Source: Peromyscus leucopus (lineage: Eukaryota; Chordata; Mammalia; Rodentia; Cricetidae). Taken from it: a stretch of 64,000 bases of DNA. This document shows, piece after piece, positions 43,801 through 54,553 of this stretch. A program made the position numbers and the translations under genes. The stretch lies in the NCBI RefSeq assembly GCF_004664715.2, contig NC_051075.1, forward strand, positions 89,441,709 to 89,505,708, given 5' to 3'. The notes beneath the pieces are model-generated. The model was not told the origin of the DNA. It did not search any database and saw only the letters and a program-made list of their open reading frames with translations. Every line of letters begins with the position of its first letter. Position 1 is the stretch's first letter.

Positions 43801-46150
43801 TGGTCCTCTTGTTACTAAGCTGACTTTACTTCTTCTCCAAGCTGAGCTTCCAAAGCAACCTTTCAGTCCCAAGGCTTCCTATTTAAAACCAAAAGCAGAC
43901 ACATAAATGGAGCCCCACTCTTGCTCCTTGCTGACAGCCCATCGCACTGTTTCTGTCTGCACACACTGGGGGACCTGATGCTTTTGTTCCTCTCTCCCTT
44001 CTCTGTCTTCTTTATCTTGTCCCTCCATTTGAATGCATTTTTAATTAGCATCGACTCAGCTTAGTTAGCATTGATTCCCAGCATCGAAGCTGGCCTCTCA
44101 TAGAAGTGTTTACCATGTTTGTTTGAAAACCATGACAACATTTAAATTTTTTCCCCCTAACTGATCTATGAGAAGGTCATTTGTTTTCCTTGAATGGGTA
44201 AAACTGTTTACAAAAGACATGGCTTTTCATATCCCATGATACATGTTTATGCTTGCTAGAAGTCCAGGATGTAGGTTTAGATTCACCTGAAAATATGTAA
44301 TTATTTTAGACAAGAAAATAAAATGAGAACAATGCGGCCACTTTTAAGACCGACAATGGACTTTCCAATAAGAATCCCCATTTCAACAGAAGTGAATGCC
44401 ATTTCACCAGGCACCTTTGTTAGGTTTCAATTTATAAATTTTTCAGAGAAAAGTATTAACTAAGGAAGTGGACCGTGATGCCACCCAAGTCCTGTCTGTA
44501 ATCAGAAAGATCTCTCCAGCTGTGGCCCTCGTCTGGCTGGTATTTTCCCATTGCTCATGTATTAATGGCCCCAGTGTCACTGATACTTCTGTCCCCATCA
44601 CCATGCAGATTGATGGCAAAATGGTTCCGGCCAATATGGCTTTTAGATGTCGCCTGTCTAGACACAGGCAGGAATTACTGGAAACATGTCTCTTTTCTTT
44701 ATTTCACCAATACGTTACCCTTTGGCACTTAAACCTCAGCCTCGAAGGGGCAGACATATCTCTTTCAGCTTTGATGATTTCATGGGGATGATGGGTTTTG
44801 TTTATGTTGTTACACTTAGCTACATTTGGCCCCTTTCTCCCATCTCTACATTTTCATGCATTAATAGAATAGGGTTATCCAAATGGCTTTGAAGGATGCT
44901 TAGAGTACTCTACATATAAGATGATAATAGATAGACTACTGAAGTGCTACCTTTTATGATTTAAAAAACAAACAAACCACATTTCTATTTCTCTACATCC
45001 TTCCACCATCATGGTTAAGGCAGAAGTGTCTCATGTACATGTTATCTATAGAAGGAAGAACACAGGGCATGGGCTGGCATTCATTCCAACAGGAAGAGGG
45101 AGGAGAAATGATGAGGGCGTGAGTTGCTCAGTGATAGAGGGAGGATTCAGGAGGCTTTGAGGGGTGGCCTGAAATGGTAAGTACCTTCAGCGAGCAGTGG
45201 GAAGGTTGGGGGGGGGGTGGCTTGAATACCATTTTGAAGAAGAATGGGAAGAATTTGAAATATTGAGTCTTTAAGCCAAGTAAGATGACTGATTTACCCT
45301 AGCAACTTTTGAAACTATAATGATATTTATGAGTCCACAGGATTGTGCCGAATTTAACCCCCTTTGGTTCTGCTGCCCTGAATGCGTAGATTTGGGAGGA
45401 TGACTAAGATATAAAAAACAAAATAATTAATGTTTCTCTTTGCACATGTATTTTGAGCACATATGGGGCATTAGATGAAGATGAGGGATCATGTTTTTCT
45501 CTCTTGAGAACATTAATAAATGTATAAATTAGGAAGAGAGATAGAAGGTCTTGCCCCTAGATAAAATTGCTCAACATGTTCTGAAAATGGAAAGTAGCTA
45601 CCCATCTCCTGAGCATGGGGAAAGTACATGGTGGAGACAGAGCCCTGGAGTGACTTCTCTTTGGGGATAGACCTGTTCATGAAGATGCGGGAGGTGCTTT
45701 GGTCCCTTTCATACTTGGCTGTAGTGAGCATTTTGATAATCTCTGACCCCCCCTTTTTTCTAGACCTTGTGATGGTCTTTTATAGGGGGTTTGGGTCATG
45801 TCAGTAGTTGTCTGGCAATGAATACATTTTTTTTTCCTATTTGAGCCAGTGAAAGGCAAGGAAAAAAATCTTTCTGAGCCCTTCATGGAAAGTAGTCTGT
45901 GCTTAAGAAATGACAGGTACACCCAGTGACCTGGATGGTATCGTGGGAAGAGGGTAAAACTGTGTATCGAGGTGTGTCATCATTAACACATGGGTCACTG
46001 GTCCAGCTCTTCATAGCAGGAGAGATTATCAGAGAGTTGAGATAATATGATTATCTCTTTATGCCAAGTTGATATTGTGCATGACATTTTTATTAGGCTT
46101 TGACTTTAATAGTGTCAAATGGTAGCATTCAATATCTTTTATAATGTCTT
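43801..46150. other. 2.3 kb repeat-poor, no gene seen; possible conserved block
   Basis: No transposon recognised. 44440-44780 is even in composition with overlapping open frames on both strands (44443-44634 minus, 44468-44791 plus) but no domain. Such repeat-free blocks can be conserved regulatory DNA; this cannot be tested here. Confidence 0.3.
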
Positions 46151-46309
46151 TCAATATATGTGCATAAATAAGTTTTATTTTCCCCATTTCATTGTTTCAC
46201 AGTTTCATACACACATATATAGTAAATTTTAGTCATTTTCTCCCTCCATTCCCCTCTCATCCCCTCCCTCTGCTATTGAAACCTTTCATCTGAACAAGAC
46301 CCCTCTTAC

Positions 46310-46407
<98 letters not shown>

Positions 46408-46560
46408 CACTAAATTTAATTAGACTTGTTTGACAAGAGTGGATAGGAGGTTATTTACTGTAGTGTGAGCAACTTGTCAATGGCCACACCACGAATAAAA
46501 GATACTCCCTCCCCCAGAGCCATAAATGGCCACATAACACTTTCTGACAATTGAGTTGCA
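46151..46560 (-). mobile_element. L1 (Lx-type) 3' UTR, antisense, with compound microsatellite
   Basis: Antisense 3' UTR phrases 'catttcattgtttcacagtttcata', 'ctccctccattcccctctcatcccctccctc' and, after the simple repeat, 'aggaggttatttactgtag' and 'caatggccacaccac' (in parts). Confidence 0.65.
46313..46405. repeat. Compound (TG)n(AG)n microsatellite
   Basis: TG units run 46313-46348 and switch directly to AG units at 46349-46405. Confidence 0.98.
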
Positions 46561-46715
46561 CGACTTCCATGTAAATGAGAAACTTGTCAGCATGAGAATT
46601 CTGGATGTTTTATTGCATCCCTGAGCTTTCTGTTATTTCCGTTGGCAAATACTGATTTCTCTAGAACTTGCTTTCCTCAGGTGTGTAATAAAGTTATACA
46701 ACATGAGTCCAGTTA

Positions 46716-46763
46716 ATTTTTCTTCCCTTCCTTCTTTTCTTCCCTTCTTTCCTTCCTTCCTCT
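46716..46763 (-). repeat. Degenerate A-tail turned GGAA/GAAA tract
   Basis: On the minus strand a purine run of GGAA, GAAA and GAAAA units follows the Rpl7a 3' UTR. Confidence 0.8.
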
Positions 46764-47113
46764 GGGATAATTTCTTAATCACATTTATGTACAGAAAACT
46801 TAGCAATGTACATTTAATCCAGTTCAGTGGCAAGTTCTTTGGCCTTTGCCTTTTCCAGCTTGGCAACATGAGCCACAGATTTAGGACCCAGGCCGTTGCC
46901 TCCCTAGTGGTGGCGGATCTCATCATATCTGTTGTAATTGGTCCTAACAGCTTCCACCAGCAGAGCACCCTTGTCTCCTGAGTTAACCGGTGTGAAGGCA
47001 GCAGTGGTGCATGTCTTCCTGTGGGCCAGCCGCCCCAGCCTGGCCTTGCCCTTGATGCAGTAGGGGGTCCTATATGGTGGCATGGACCCCTTGGCCTTCT
47101 CTCTTTGGGGCAT
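46716..47113 (-). pseudogene. Processed pseudogene of ribosomal protein L7a, internally deleted
   Basis: The parent, Rpl7a, encodes a large-subunit ribosomal protein. On the minus strand an ATG at 47113-47111 begins 'MPQREKAKG', matching the L7a N-terminus, then the sequence jumps to '[21 protein letters not shown]' and continues through the C-terminal third to a stop at 46816-46814. Most of the middle of the coding sequence is absent. Further lesions are loss of a few codons after 'DKGAL' and in 'NYNRYDEI', and a Trp to TAG change at 46906-46904. The 3' UTR matches the parent ('tgtaca', 'ttttctgtacataaa') and is followed by a decayed A-tail, now a GAAA/GGAA tract at 46716-46763. No introns, a 3' tail and lesions mark it as a retrocopy. 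I could not find target duplications. The 179-codon minus frame 46633-47172 is an out-of-register reading. Confidence 0.85.
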
Positions 47114-47299
47114 CTTTCACGAACATCATAAAAACTTATCATCATATTGGGCTGATACACAGGGATGTGCATTCAAGCTGGGGAGCTGGAAATGACAAAG
47201 GCAGAACTCCCCAGACTGGTGTCTCCCTCAACTCCTTCTCAAATTCATGACATCTTTAAAAATTATTACTATTACACACATATGTATGTATAAATGAAA

Positions 47300-47640
47300 C
47301 CTGCTGAGTGTGTTGGCCACTTGAGACGGGATAACCTATCAGGGAGCTCATCCCCAGAGAAGACTGGTTTTCTCTCTCTCTAGTAGTTACTAATTGCCTG
47401 GAGAACTTCACCTAGGGGTAGGGCCTTGTGAGATTTCCTCCATCTACCTTGAGATGTCAACTGATGTTGTCATTGTGGAAGTCTTATTTTGACAATCATA
47501 TTGCTGAGATTTCCTAGGTGCACCTTCCCTGCCGTACATAGAGGAGGATATGTCCAGCTGGTACTCTGTTCTTAGAACCTTTCTGTCCTCTCTGACGGTC
47601 TCTGAGCCTTGGTGTAGGAGTTGTGTTACAGACAATCAAC
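47300..47640 (-). mobile_element. L1 3' UTR fragment, antisense
   Basis: Phrases such as 'ctgatgttgtcattgtggaag', 'gacaatcatattgctgagatttcctaggtgcacc' and 'ccctgccgtacatagagg' (in parts) match the antisense 3' UTR of rodent L1. The minus frame 47444-47635 lies within. Confidence 0.6.
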
Positions 47641-47923
47641 TGGGTTTGTCATCCCATTGCCAGCTGTTCTTCAAATATTAACCCACTCCCTACCCTGTCC
47701 CTCTGTCCCCATCCCAACTTAACCCTTTAACTCCCAGTATTTCCCTTTTATTTTCGTATCATGTGTGTTCTACTCATCCTTAAGTCCTCTCATCATGCTT
47801 GTCTGTTGCTTATTAGAGACTTGATTAAAATGAACCCATTTAGTGTTCTGGAGAGTGTACACACCCGTAAAATAATACAGCAACTCAACCACTGAGTGAG
47901 TATATATGAAGTTTCCAGTTTAA
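47641..47923. other. Probable further degraded L1 3' UTR
   Basis: Pyrimidine-rich 'cactccctaccctgtccctctgtccccatccc' (in part) resembles antisense L1 3' UTR but is not certain. Confidence 0.35.
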
Positions 47924-48117
47924 AAATTATTTTTATTTGTATGTATGTATGTCTCTGTGTATATATACAAGTGTGTGCGGGTACCTTGGAGGCCTGAAGA
48001 GGGTATTGAATACCTAGGAGCTAGAGTTGCAGGTGGTTGTGAACCATATAACCTGGGTGCTGGGGATGAACTTGAGACAACAAAGTGCTCTAACTACTGA
48101 GTCATCTCTAGAGCTCC
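47924..48117 (-). mobile_element. B2 SINE
   Basis: Antisense B2 with 'gagtcatctctagagctcc' end, 'ctgggtgctggggatgaac' and a left (GTAT)n tail at 47939-47952. Confidence 0.8.
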
Positions 48118-48159
48118 ATCCAGTTTCTTTTGCAGTCGACATTGTGTGGGTTTCTAATA

Positions 48160-48185
48160 CCCACCATCAGTGAACTGATGGTGGG
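48160..48185. repeat. 26-base palindrome, 12-bp arms
   Basis: CCCACCATCAGT and ACTGATGGTGGG are perfect reverse complements around a two-base centre (GA). Confidence 0.97.
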
Positions 48186-48324
48186 AAGCTGACTGAATAA
48201 ATGCATGTATAATGAGATGTGAGTCTACAGGTAAACTTGGAGACAGTTTCCAAATCCAGCAGTAGGCTTTGACTCTGGGTTGGCTTTATAAGCAGAGGTT
48301 CTCCTTTTGTGTAGAGGTCACGAG

Positions 48325-48560
48325 GCACAGTGGTTTAGAATACAGCTGCCTGCACTGACTCAGACTTAGACTTGTCACTCTGGGAGTTTGTCAGATGACT
48401 TATCATCCTTGGAACTCAAAGGTCTCTTCTGTAAAGAGGTAATATTTATATTTACCTTGTGAGGTTGCTTTAAGAATCAAAGATGGGACAGGTAACCCAG
48501 GTGAAGTGCGTAACAGAGGGTCAGCCCTTCGCAAGTGTTCAGCAAATGGTACCTGGTAGC
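48325..48560 (-). repeat. MIR SINE
   Basis: Antisense MIR landmarks in order: 'ggtttagaatacagctgcc', 'agacttgtcactctggg', 'aactcaaaggtctcttctgtaaagagg', 'ttaccttgtgaggttgctttaagaatcaaag' and 'ttcagcaaatggta' (in parts). Old but nearly full length. Confidence 0.7.
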
Positions 48561-48581
48561 TCAGCAAGTGGTACCTGGTAG
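48539..48581. repeat. 22-bp tandem duplication
   Basis: TCAGCAAATGGTACCTGGTAG C is followed by TCAGCAAGTGGTACCTGGTAG, differing at one base, at the edge of the MIR. Confidence 0.95.
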
Positions 48582-49419
48582 TGGACAGTTCTCTATCTAG
48601 AGAGGAGTTGCCAGGAAGAATACAAGCTAATTCATTCTCCTCAGTCTTTCTGGGCATATGGCCACTGCCTGTCGTGCCTGTGAGCGCCTCAGGTGTGGAA
48701 GGTGGACAGCTCCCTTTAGTAGGTCTTGGGCTGGAGATATTTCCTTTCCAAATCTGAGTGCATCTGTTGAGGTGGGGCTTTGGGACAGAGCACAGGCCCC
48801 GGGGAGAAGAGGGGTGGGGGAGGCAAGCGTGAAGCTGCCTTTGGTAATACAAACCACGTTTCCTGGCTCAGCCACTTAGTTCTTCCCCTTGGGAAATTGT
48901 TACTGGTATTTTGCCTGACTGTGAGTCTGCACTTCCTGTTATGAACTGGTTAAGGAAATAATGATAACAGGATTATGAGAAGTGGTAGTGAGACAGACCT
49001 CACGGTACGACTATGGAGAACAGGGCCTCTACCCCCTGGAAAGACAAGAAAAGCAAGTTGCTATTCTTATTTGCTTCGTAAAATGTTACTTTATAAGTGA
49101 AAAGACAGTGCGGTCTTATTTTATACCTTTTGAAAGACAAAGGGATGTATGAATTTTAGAAATGGCAAATGCTGCTTCTGCTCCATGATTGTTACTATTC
49201 ACAGGCTGCTGTTTTTCTTCTTCCCCATCTTTGGCCACATGTACATTATGAATGGGTGTGCAAGTGAGCATAGGGTCTTGAGACTGTTGTACAACATTTA
49301 AACAAAACAGGCACAAAACACACATTGATATGGCTGAATACATACACATGTGTAAATTTTGTTTTTAAAAATACCAAGCAACAAATAAGCTCTTCATGTA
49401 GTTATATATTCTTACAGTA
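48582..49419. other. Unannotated stretch
   Basis: No repeat or gene recognised. The 149-codon minus frame 48403-48852 runs through the MIR and has no domain. Confidence 0.35.
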
Positions 49420-49510
49420 TGTATTCCACTTTGTATTTATAGTTTGTGTATCCAGGTTGTTGATGTGAGTCTAACTTTTGATGTTGTGTATGAAGCTACA
49501 ATAAGCATCC
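49420..49510 (-). mobile_element. Weak L1-like fragment, antisense
   Basis: 'gtatccaggttgttgatgtgagtctaacttttg' and 'gtgtatgaagctacaataagcatcc' (in parts) resemble the antisense ORF2 end of L1. Tentative. Confidence 0.35.
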
Positions 49511-49558
49511 ATCACAAAAACTCCACATCTGTGTGGTTGTTGCTTTCCCCATTTTTAT

Positions 49559-49803
49559 TTATTATTATTTATTTATTTGTGTATTTAATGTGGTGTGTGT
49601 GCATGTGCCTGTGAGTGCATGTGCGTGTATGTGTGTATGTGTGTGGGGTATGTGTAGAGGTATGTGCATCTGTGTAGGATACTGGCCTCCATCTCTTTCT
49701 ACCCTATTCTCTCTCTTTTCTCACTGAATGTTTTGGCTAGGATAGCTATCCAGCACCCCCAAGGAATCCACTTGTCTCTGCACCATGGTTGATCTCATGA
49801 ATT

Positions 49804-49852
<49 letters not shown>

Positions 49853-50036
49853 TTTAAAAAACCACCAAGAAAAGTATTGGTAGAGTTGGAAATTCTAAAT
49901 TTGAAGCCCGTGCTCCGTGCTGGTGTTACAGGCACATGTCTCCATGCCTGGCTGTCAGTGAGTCCTGGCAACCTGATCCCAGGTGCTCATGCTTAGGGGG
50001 CAATCACTTTACCCAGAAACCATATCTACAGCCTTG
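49559..50036 (-). mobile_element. B2/B3-type SINE pieces around a (CA)n tract
   Basis: The left part has an antisense tail of TTTATTTAT units and a GTGT-rich region. The right part (49910-50036) contains 'gtgttacaggcacatgtctcc' and 'caggtgctcatgc', like antisense B3. A (CA)n run of about 23 units lies at 49805-49851. Boundaries between pieces are unclear. Confidence 0.5.
49805..49851. repeat. (CA)n microsatellite
   Basis: Uninterrupted CA units. Confidence 0.98.
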
Positions 50037-50044
50037 AAGTTGTT

Positions 50045-50480
50045 TCTGGATGATGAATTTATCCCTAATCATGTTATTACATACATTTTTTTCATATGCT
50101 CCTTCATGAGAGTTCTCTTTTCATCCTGTGAGTATTTCATACACGTGTACAGTGAAATATGATTCTATCCACCCCACTCCTTATTTACCCCTCAGTCTCC
50201 CTCCATTTCTTCTCCCACCTCCTCCCCCTTGTAACTTCATCTCTCTTTCCTCCTCCCTCTCTTCCTGCTAAGTCCAGTTAGTGTGGTCTTTATGTGTGAG
50301 TGGAGCTATCCACCAGGGCATTTGAAACCAACTAGTGTCCACACTTTCCAGAAAGAATGAGTCTCTGTCAATGATGGGGCCTGGAGACACTTCTCCTCTA
50401 TTTTAAGAACTTGTGTAGGGTAGTTCTGATTCTGCCTCATTGTTATCAAAGTAACAACCTTTTGACAGCTTACCACAGGA
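50045..50480 (-). mobile_element. L1 (Lx-type) 3' UTR, antisense
   Basis: Shows 'gagtatttcatacacgtgtacagtg', a pyrimidine-rich 'ccaccccactcc...ctccctccatttcttctccc' block and 'gtgtggtctttatgtgtgagtgg' with 'agctatccaccagggc' (in parts), as in other antisense L1 3' ends here. Confidence 0.55.
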
Positions 50481-50924
50481 AGTTTGTTGTTGTTTTAGGG
50501 GTGTGTATCCAAACATTTTAAAAGGTGAATTGGAAGAAACTTTTAGCCATTTGTATTGCTTTGTTAACTACTATTAATGCCTTTTGAGCACAAATAGGCT
50601 GTTTAGCATATTCTAAGACTATATAATGTGGTATATGCATGTGTGTATGTGTGTATATGTATATATGTATATATATATATATATCTGTGTTTATGTGCAT
50701 GTCGTGCTATGAGTGTGTATGTGCATGTATTTGAGTGTATGCATATGTGTGTTTGTATAATGTGTGTTTATTAAAGTATACTGACTGTCTTAAGTGTTAA
50801 GGATATTTCTTCTCTTTTGTCATTTGAATTTGTATTTAGTTTATGACATATGACAGGATTTTTTTTTCAAATTTAGTATGTCTGACTCTTATCAATACCT
50901 TTTTGGTGTTTTTAATTATTTAGT
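50481..50924. other. Unannotated, with TG/TA-rich microsatellite
   Basis: A degenerate (TATG)n/(TA)n tract spans about 50636-50685. No gene or other repeat recognised. Confidence 0.45.
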
Positions 50925-51108
50925 GTGTGTGTGCATGTGTGTGTGTGCATGTGTGTGTGCATGGGTATGAGCCTATCTTCATCTGCCATGGCTTGTGTGT
51001 GGAGGTCAGAGTCAGTCCCCTCCTTTTAACCTAGGGGTCATGGGGATTAAATGCAGGCTGTCAGGTTTGGTGGCAAGTACCTTTACCATCTGAGCCATTT
51101 CAGTGACC
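50925..51108 (-). mobile_element. B2/B3 SINE
   Basis: Antisense SINE with GTGTGCATGTGTGT-rich tail, 'tggaggtcagagtcagtcccctcc' and 'accatctgagccatttcagtgacc' (in parts). Confidence 0.65.
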
Positions 51109-52548
51109 CTCTGGTATTTTTATTTATTTATTTCCTTATTTGATGCTTAAAGATTCTTGAGATGAATTTTTTTAAAAAGTCCACATTTATGCTTCATTCT
51201 TATTTATAAAATAAACCCTTGAATCCATCTAGAAGTTTTTTATCACAGTGTGTAAGTTACTCCACAACCTAATACTTTTCTGTTTATGAATGCATTTATT
51301 ATTTATTTATAACTTAAAATTTCTTTTTCTTAAGACATAATGATTTTTTTTTCCTAAGCCAAACACAGACTACAGAAACAAAACGATTTCTTTCCTAGCT
51401 GCTGCAGGCCATATGAGATAGGGTGAGTTACTGGTCCCTCCCCCTGGGGGAGTCTTAGATCATGGGCCAGTGTTGTAGCACAGAGCGGGCCCATTTCTTT
51501 CTTAAGAAAGAGGCATTTTTATGTGGATGCACTCAAGGTCCTTGGTAAAGTCAAAGAGGCAACAATCTTCTGTTGATTGAATTTGAACTTAATTTAATTT
51601 AATTTCCTTGCCAATCCCAGATGGTGTCGTCCCATAGCTGGAGGCTAAAAAGGGGCGCTCCACAAATGGAGGGAGATATACTGACTTATAATCAGAAGCA
51701 AATGGAAGCAAATGCTGTTCATCAACATGAGTCACAGTGTGGATTCTCGGAGCATGGCGAAGTTGTAGACAGGACTCCAAACGCTTTGTTCAAGTTAAGT
51801 AATGTCATCCGCAAAGGCTGTCTGTGGGCTTAGGATCTAGAAGGATGGGTTCAAAAAACATGCAATATATACCATGCAGGAAGAAAAAAACCTCCCTAAA
51901 AACCAGGAATTTTCTTGAATGAGAAAAATCAATACTATTTAAATCATGGTTCATTAGAAACAACAGAAGTGCTTGCTAAGTCTGGCGTTTTAACTCAGTC
52001 AAAACAGGGATTGTCAAACACCTTGGCTTTGTTGTTCGTTCTTTGGTTTTGTCACACTCGAGGATTTATTAAAAAAAAAGATCGCTTTGGATGCTTGCCA
52101 TTTCATGTTGTGTGCAGATACATGATGAGACGGGGGTGATGATCATGGTGACTCTCTGTTTATGGGAGTCAGAGAGCAGGGACATCTGAGTCATCCCAGA
52201 GACCTCCTATGTGGACTATGTATTCATCCCTTTAAAGCTATTTCCTGTAATCAGTGGAGGATCCCAATGAAGATGGAGCCAAGAGGTGTCTGTCTGTGTA
52301 AGTTCTAACCCACTCACACAGTGATGGGCAGCAGAGGCAGCCATCTCTTAGAGCTGCAAATGACTCTTCCACATTCACTCCCTACTCCCCACTGTGGCTG
52401 TCTTTCTGAACAGCCCCAGAAGCCAGGCCTGGGCCATTTTCTGATACAACACTGATCCTATGAGACTCAATTTCTGCAGCCTTTGTGGTCCCCGTGGATG
52501 TTCAGGGCCAGAGTCAATGGGATACGAAGTCACCCTTGTTAGGTGGTT
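51109..52548. other. 1.4 kb repeat-poor, no gene seen; possible conserved block
   Basis: Apart from AT-rich spacers (51110-51360) no repeat is recognised. 51470-52050 is even in composition with motifs such as ACTTAATTTAATTTAATTT and GCAAATGCTG. Frames at 51589-51833 and 51915-52139 lack domain features. Confidence 0.3.
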
Positions 52549-52580
52549 TCTTTCTTTCTTTCTTTCTTTTTTTTTTTTTT
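52549..52580. repeat. (TTTC)n then poly-T
   Basis: Six TTTC units followed by about 14 T, resembling an antisense A-tail of an unseen retroposed piece. Confidence 0.85.
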
Positions 52581-53351
52581 CCAGTTTTGGCAAATAAATG
52601 GTATACATTCACAAAACATTTATGAAAACGCAACCGAGATAACAAGAGGATCTAAAGGTGGCTGTCATATATCCCCCCCTTTTTAATAGAAAACTGGCTC
52701 TTGAAAACACTGAAATTGTACCATTTTCTATACCCTCGTAATAGGTCAGGTGCCAAAGCCTGATGAAGGAGATAGAGTCACACAATGGGATCAAAGGGAC
52801 AGCCAGCCCAGTTTATTTCCAGAGGAAAAGCTTACCAGGACACAAAGAGAAAAACAGGACTCGGCTTGAAACCAATTCTCCCCAAAGCACCAGTGTGGGA
52901 GTAGAAGTCATGTCAGTGGCTGCCATCAGCCAGCAGCCCAAGCCTGCTCACTGAGATGTAGATTATTTGGTGAGCTGGGGAAACGTAAGACATTCATTTG
53001 GATTAAAAGGAATTCTATACCCAAATTATATCTTTAAAAATTATTCTCATTATTCAAGTGAAGTAGATTTGTCTCCTTCTGAATTATTTCGGGAATCGAT
53101 TCCATCCATCTGCCCCTCAAAGGCTGCATGCTTTTCCAGTGCCTGCCTCTCATCTCCTCCCTTTTGTGTGACATTTCCTACCTCTGAAGCAGAAGGCCCC
53201 ATGAATAACGAAGGGTCTCATTCGTTACCTGTTCTATTTGTAACTATGAGTCATATGACCCTCCTTGGGTGATGTTGCCTAACTCTCTGTGAGCATATAA
53301 GTGGCTCTTCAGTTCCAAGATGATTCTGAGATCTTTGGCCACTTAAAACTC
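52581..53351. other. Unannotated stretch
   Basis: No repeat or gene recognised. The plus frame 52967-53272 has no domain. Confidence 0.35.
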
Positions 53352-53563
53352 ATTTATTTATTTTATTTTTATGTGTTTGAGTGTTTTTCCTGCATGTATG
53401 GATGTGTGCCATGTGCATATCTGGAACAAGTAGAGGCCAGAAGAGAATGTCAGGACCTTTGGGAGCTAGAGTTGTGAGCTGTCTGATATGGGTGCTGGGA
53501 ACTGAACCCAGGTCCTCTGCAAGAGCAGCCTCTGCTCTCTCCTCCTGAGCTATCTCTCCAGCC
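53352..53563 (-). mobile_element. B2 SINE
   Basis: Full-length antisense B2 with T/A-rich tail at left, 'gaactgaacccaggtcctctgcaagagcag' and 'gagctatctctccagcc' (in parts). Confidence 0.9.
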
Positions 53564-53650
53564 TCATCACTGACCACTTTAAAATCTGTGAGTAATCTGC
53601 TTTGGGGTAGAAGATGCCTGAGAGTGCAGAGACCATTGTGTTCCTGGAGA

Positions 53651-53652
<2 letters not shown>

Positions 53653-53702
<50 letters not shown>
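53653..53702. repeat. (GT)n microsatellite
   Basis: About 25 uninterrupted GT units. Confidence 0.98.
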
Positions 53703-53705
<3 letters not shown>

Positions 53706-53743
53706 AAGCCTGGTTGTCTTGATGCACAGAAAGACTTTGTGGT

Positions 53744-54119
53744 TGTGGTAGTTTGAATGTTGGCTCCCATAAGCTCACTGGGAGTGGCACTATTAGGAGG
53801 TATGGCTTTGTTGGAGTAGATATGGTTTTGTTGGGGGAAGTGTGTCACTGTGGACATGGCCTTTGAGGTCTCATATATGCTTAAGCCACATTCAGGGTCT
53901 CAGATGACTTCCTGTTGTCTGATGGATCAAAGTGTAGCTCCTTCTCCACACTCAACTCCTTCTCCAGCATCCTGTCTGTCTGCATGCCACCATGTTTTGC
54001 CATGATGACAATAGACTAAAACCTCTGAAACTGTAAGCCACCCAATGAGATGGTTTCCTTTATAAGAGTTGTTGTGGTCATGGTGTTTCTTCCCAGCAAT
54101 AGAAACCCTAACTAAGACC
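53744..54119 (+). mobile_element. MaLR-like solo LTR
   Basis: Starts TGTGGTAGTTTGAATG and ends in CCCTAACTAAGACC. Landmarks are 'gggagtggcactattagg', 'agtgtgtcactgtgg', 'gacttcctgttg' and 'ctgaaactgtaagcca'. Flanking 5-mers GTGGT and GTGGG fit a 5-bp duplication. It is the same family as the MaLR LTRs at 18636 and 20442. The 150-codon minus frame 53927-54379 overlaps it. Confidence 0.85.
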
Positions 54120-54430
54120 GTGGGTCTCCAGTTACGGTGATTCTGGTCCGAATGATAGCTTGCTAGTTTACTGAGGCCAGATGCTGCCTTTCTAGCTCTT
54201 GGCTTATCCCAGGTCATTGTGGAGCCCCTCAAACTCAGGGGAGGAGATATAAAAGGCCTGGGCTCTGACTCCGGGGAATCAACGCTCCCTAACAAATTAT
54301 TCCTGCCAGTTGAGAACAAAGAGATAAGTGCAGGTCTGTGAGCCCTGCCTCTGGATGCATGGTCCCTAGCTGTGCACATGTGGATGCTGGGTGAACGTGA
54401 GGATATTCATAAGGTAAATTAAAAATAAAT
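54120..54430. other. Unannotated stretch
   Basis: Nothing recognised. Confidence 0.3.
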
Positions 54431-54541
54431 TAGGAGCTGGGGAGATTGCTCCTCAATCTTTGTAAAGTTGTTGTTGGGTAAACAGGGGATCTAAGTTTAA
54501 TCCTCAATACCCATATAAAAAGGTGGGCATGATTCCTGAGG
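54431..54541 (+). mobile_element. B2/B3 SINE 5' part
   Basis: 'ggagctggggagattgctcc' with 'gggatctaagtttaatcctca' and 'acccatataaaaag' (in parts) is a diverged SINE head that stops where the B1 entered. Confidence 0.6.
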
Positions 54542-54553
54542 TTAAGACATCAT

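Noticed and set aside
46633..47172. 179-codon minus-strand frame
   Set aside because: It is an out-of-register reading across the Rpl7a pseudogene and its tail.
48403..48852. 149-codon minus-strand frame
   Set aside because: Runs through a MIR and shows no domain or conserved pattern.
53350..53790. 146-codon minus-strand frame with His-Thr run
   Set aside because: The run is the (GT)n microsatellite and the rest is a B2 SINE.
53927..54379. 150-codon minus-strand frame
   Set aside because: Overlaps the antisense of a MaLR-like LTR; no domain.
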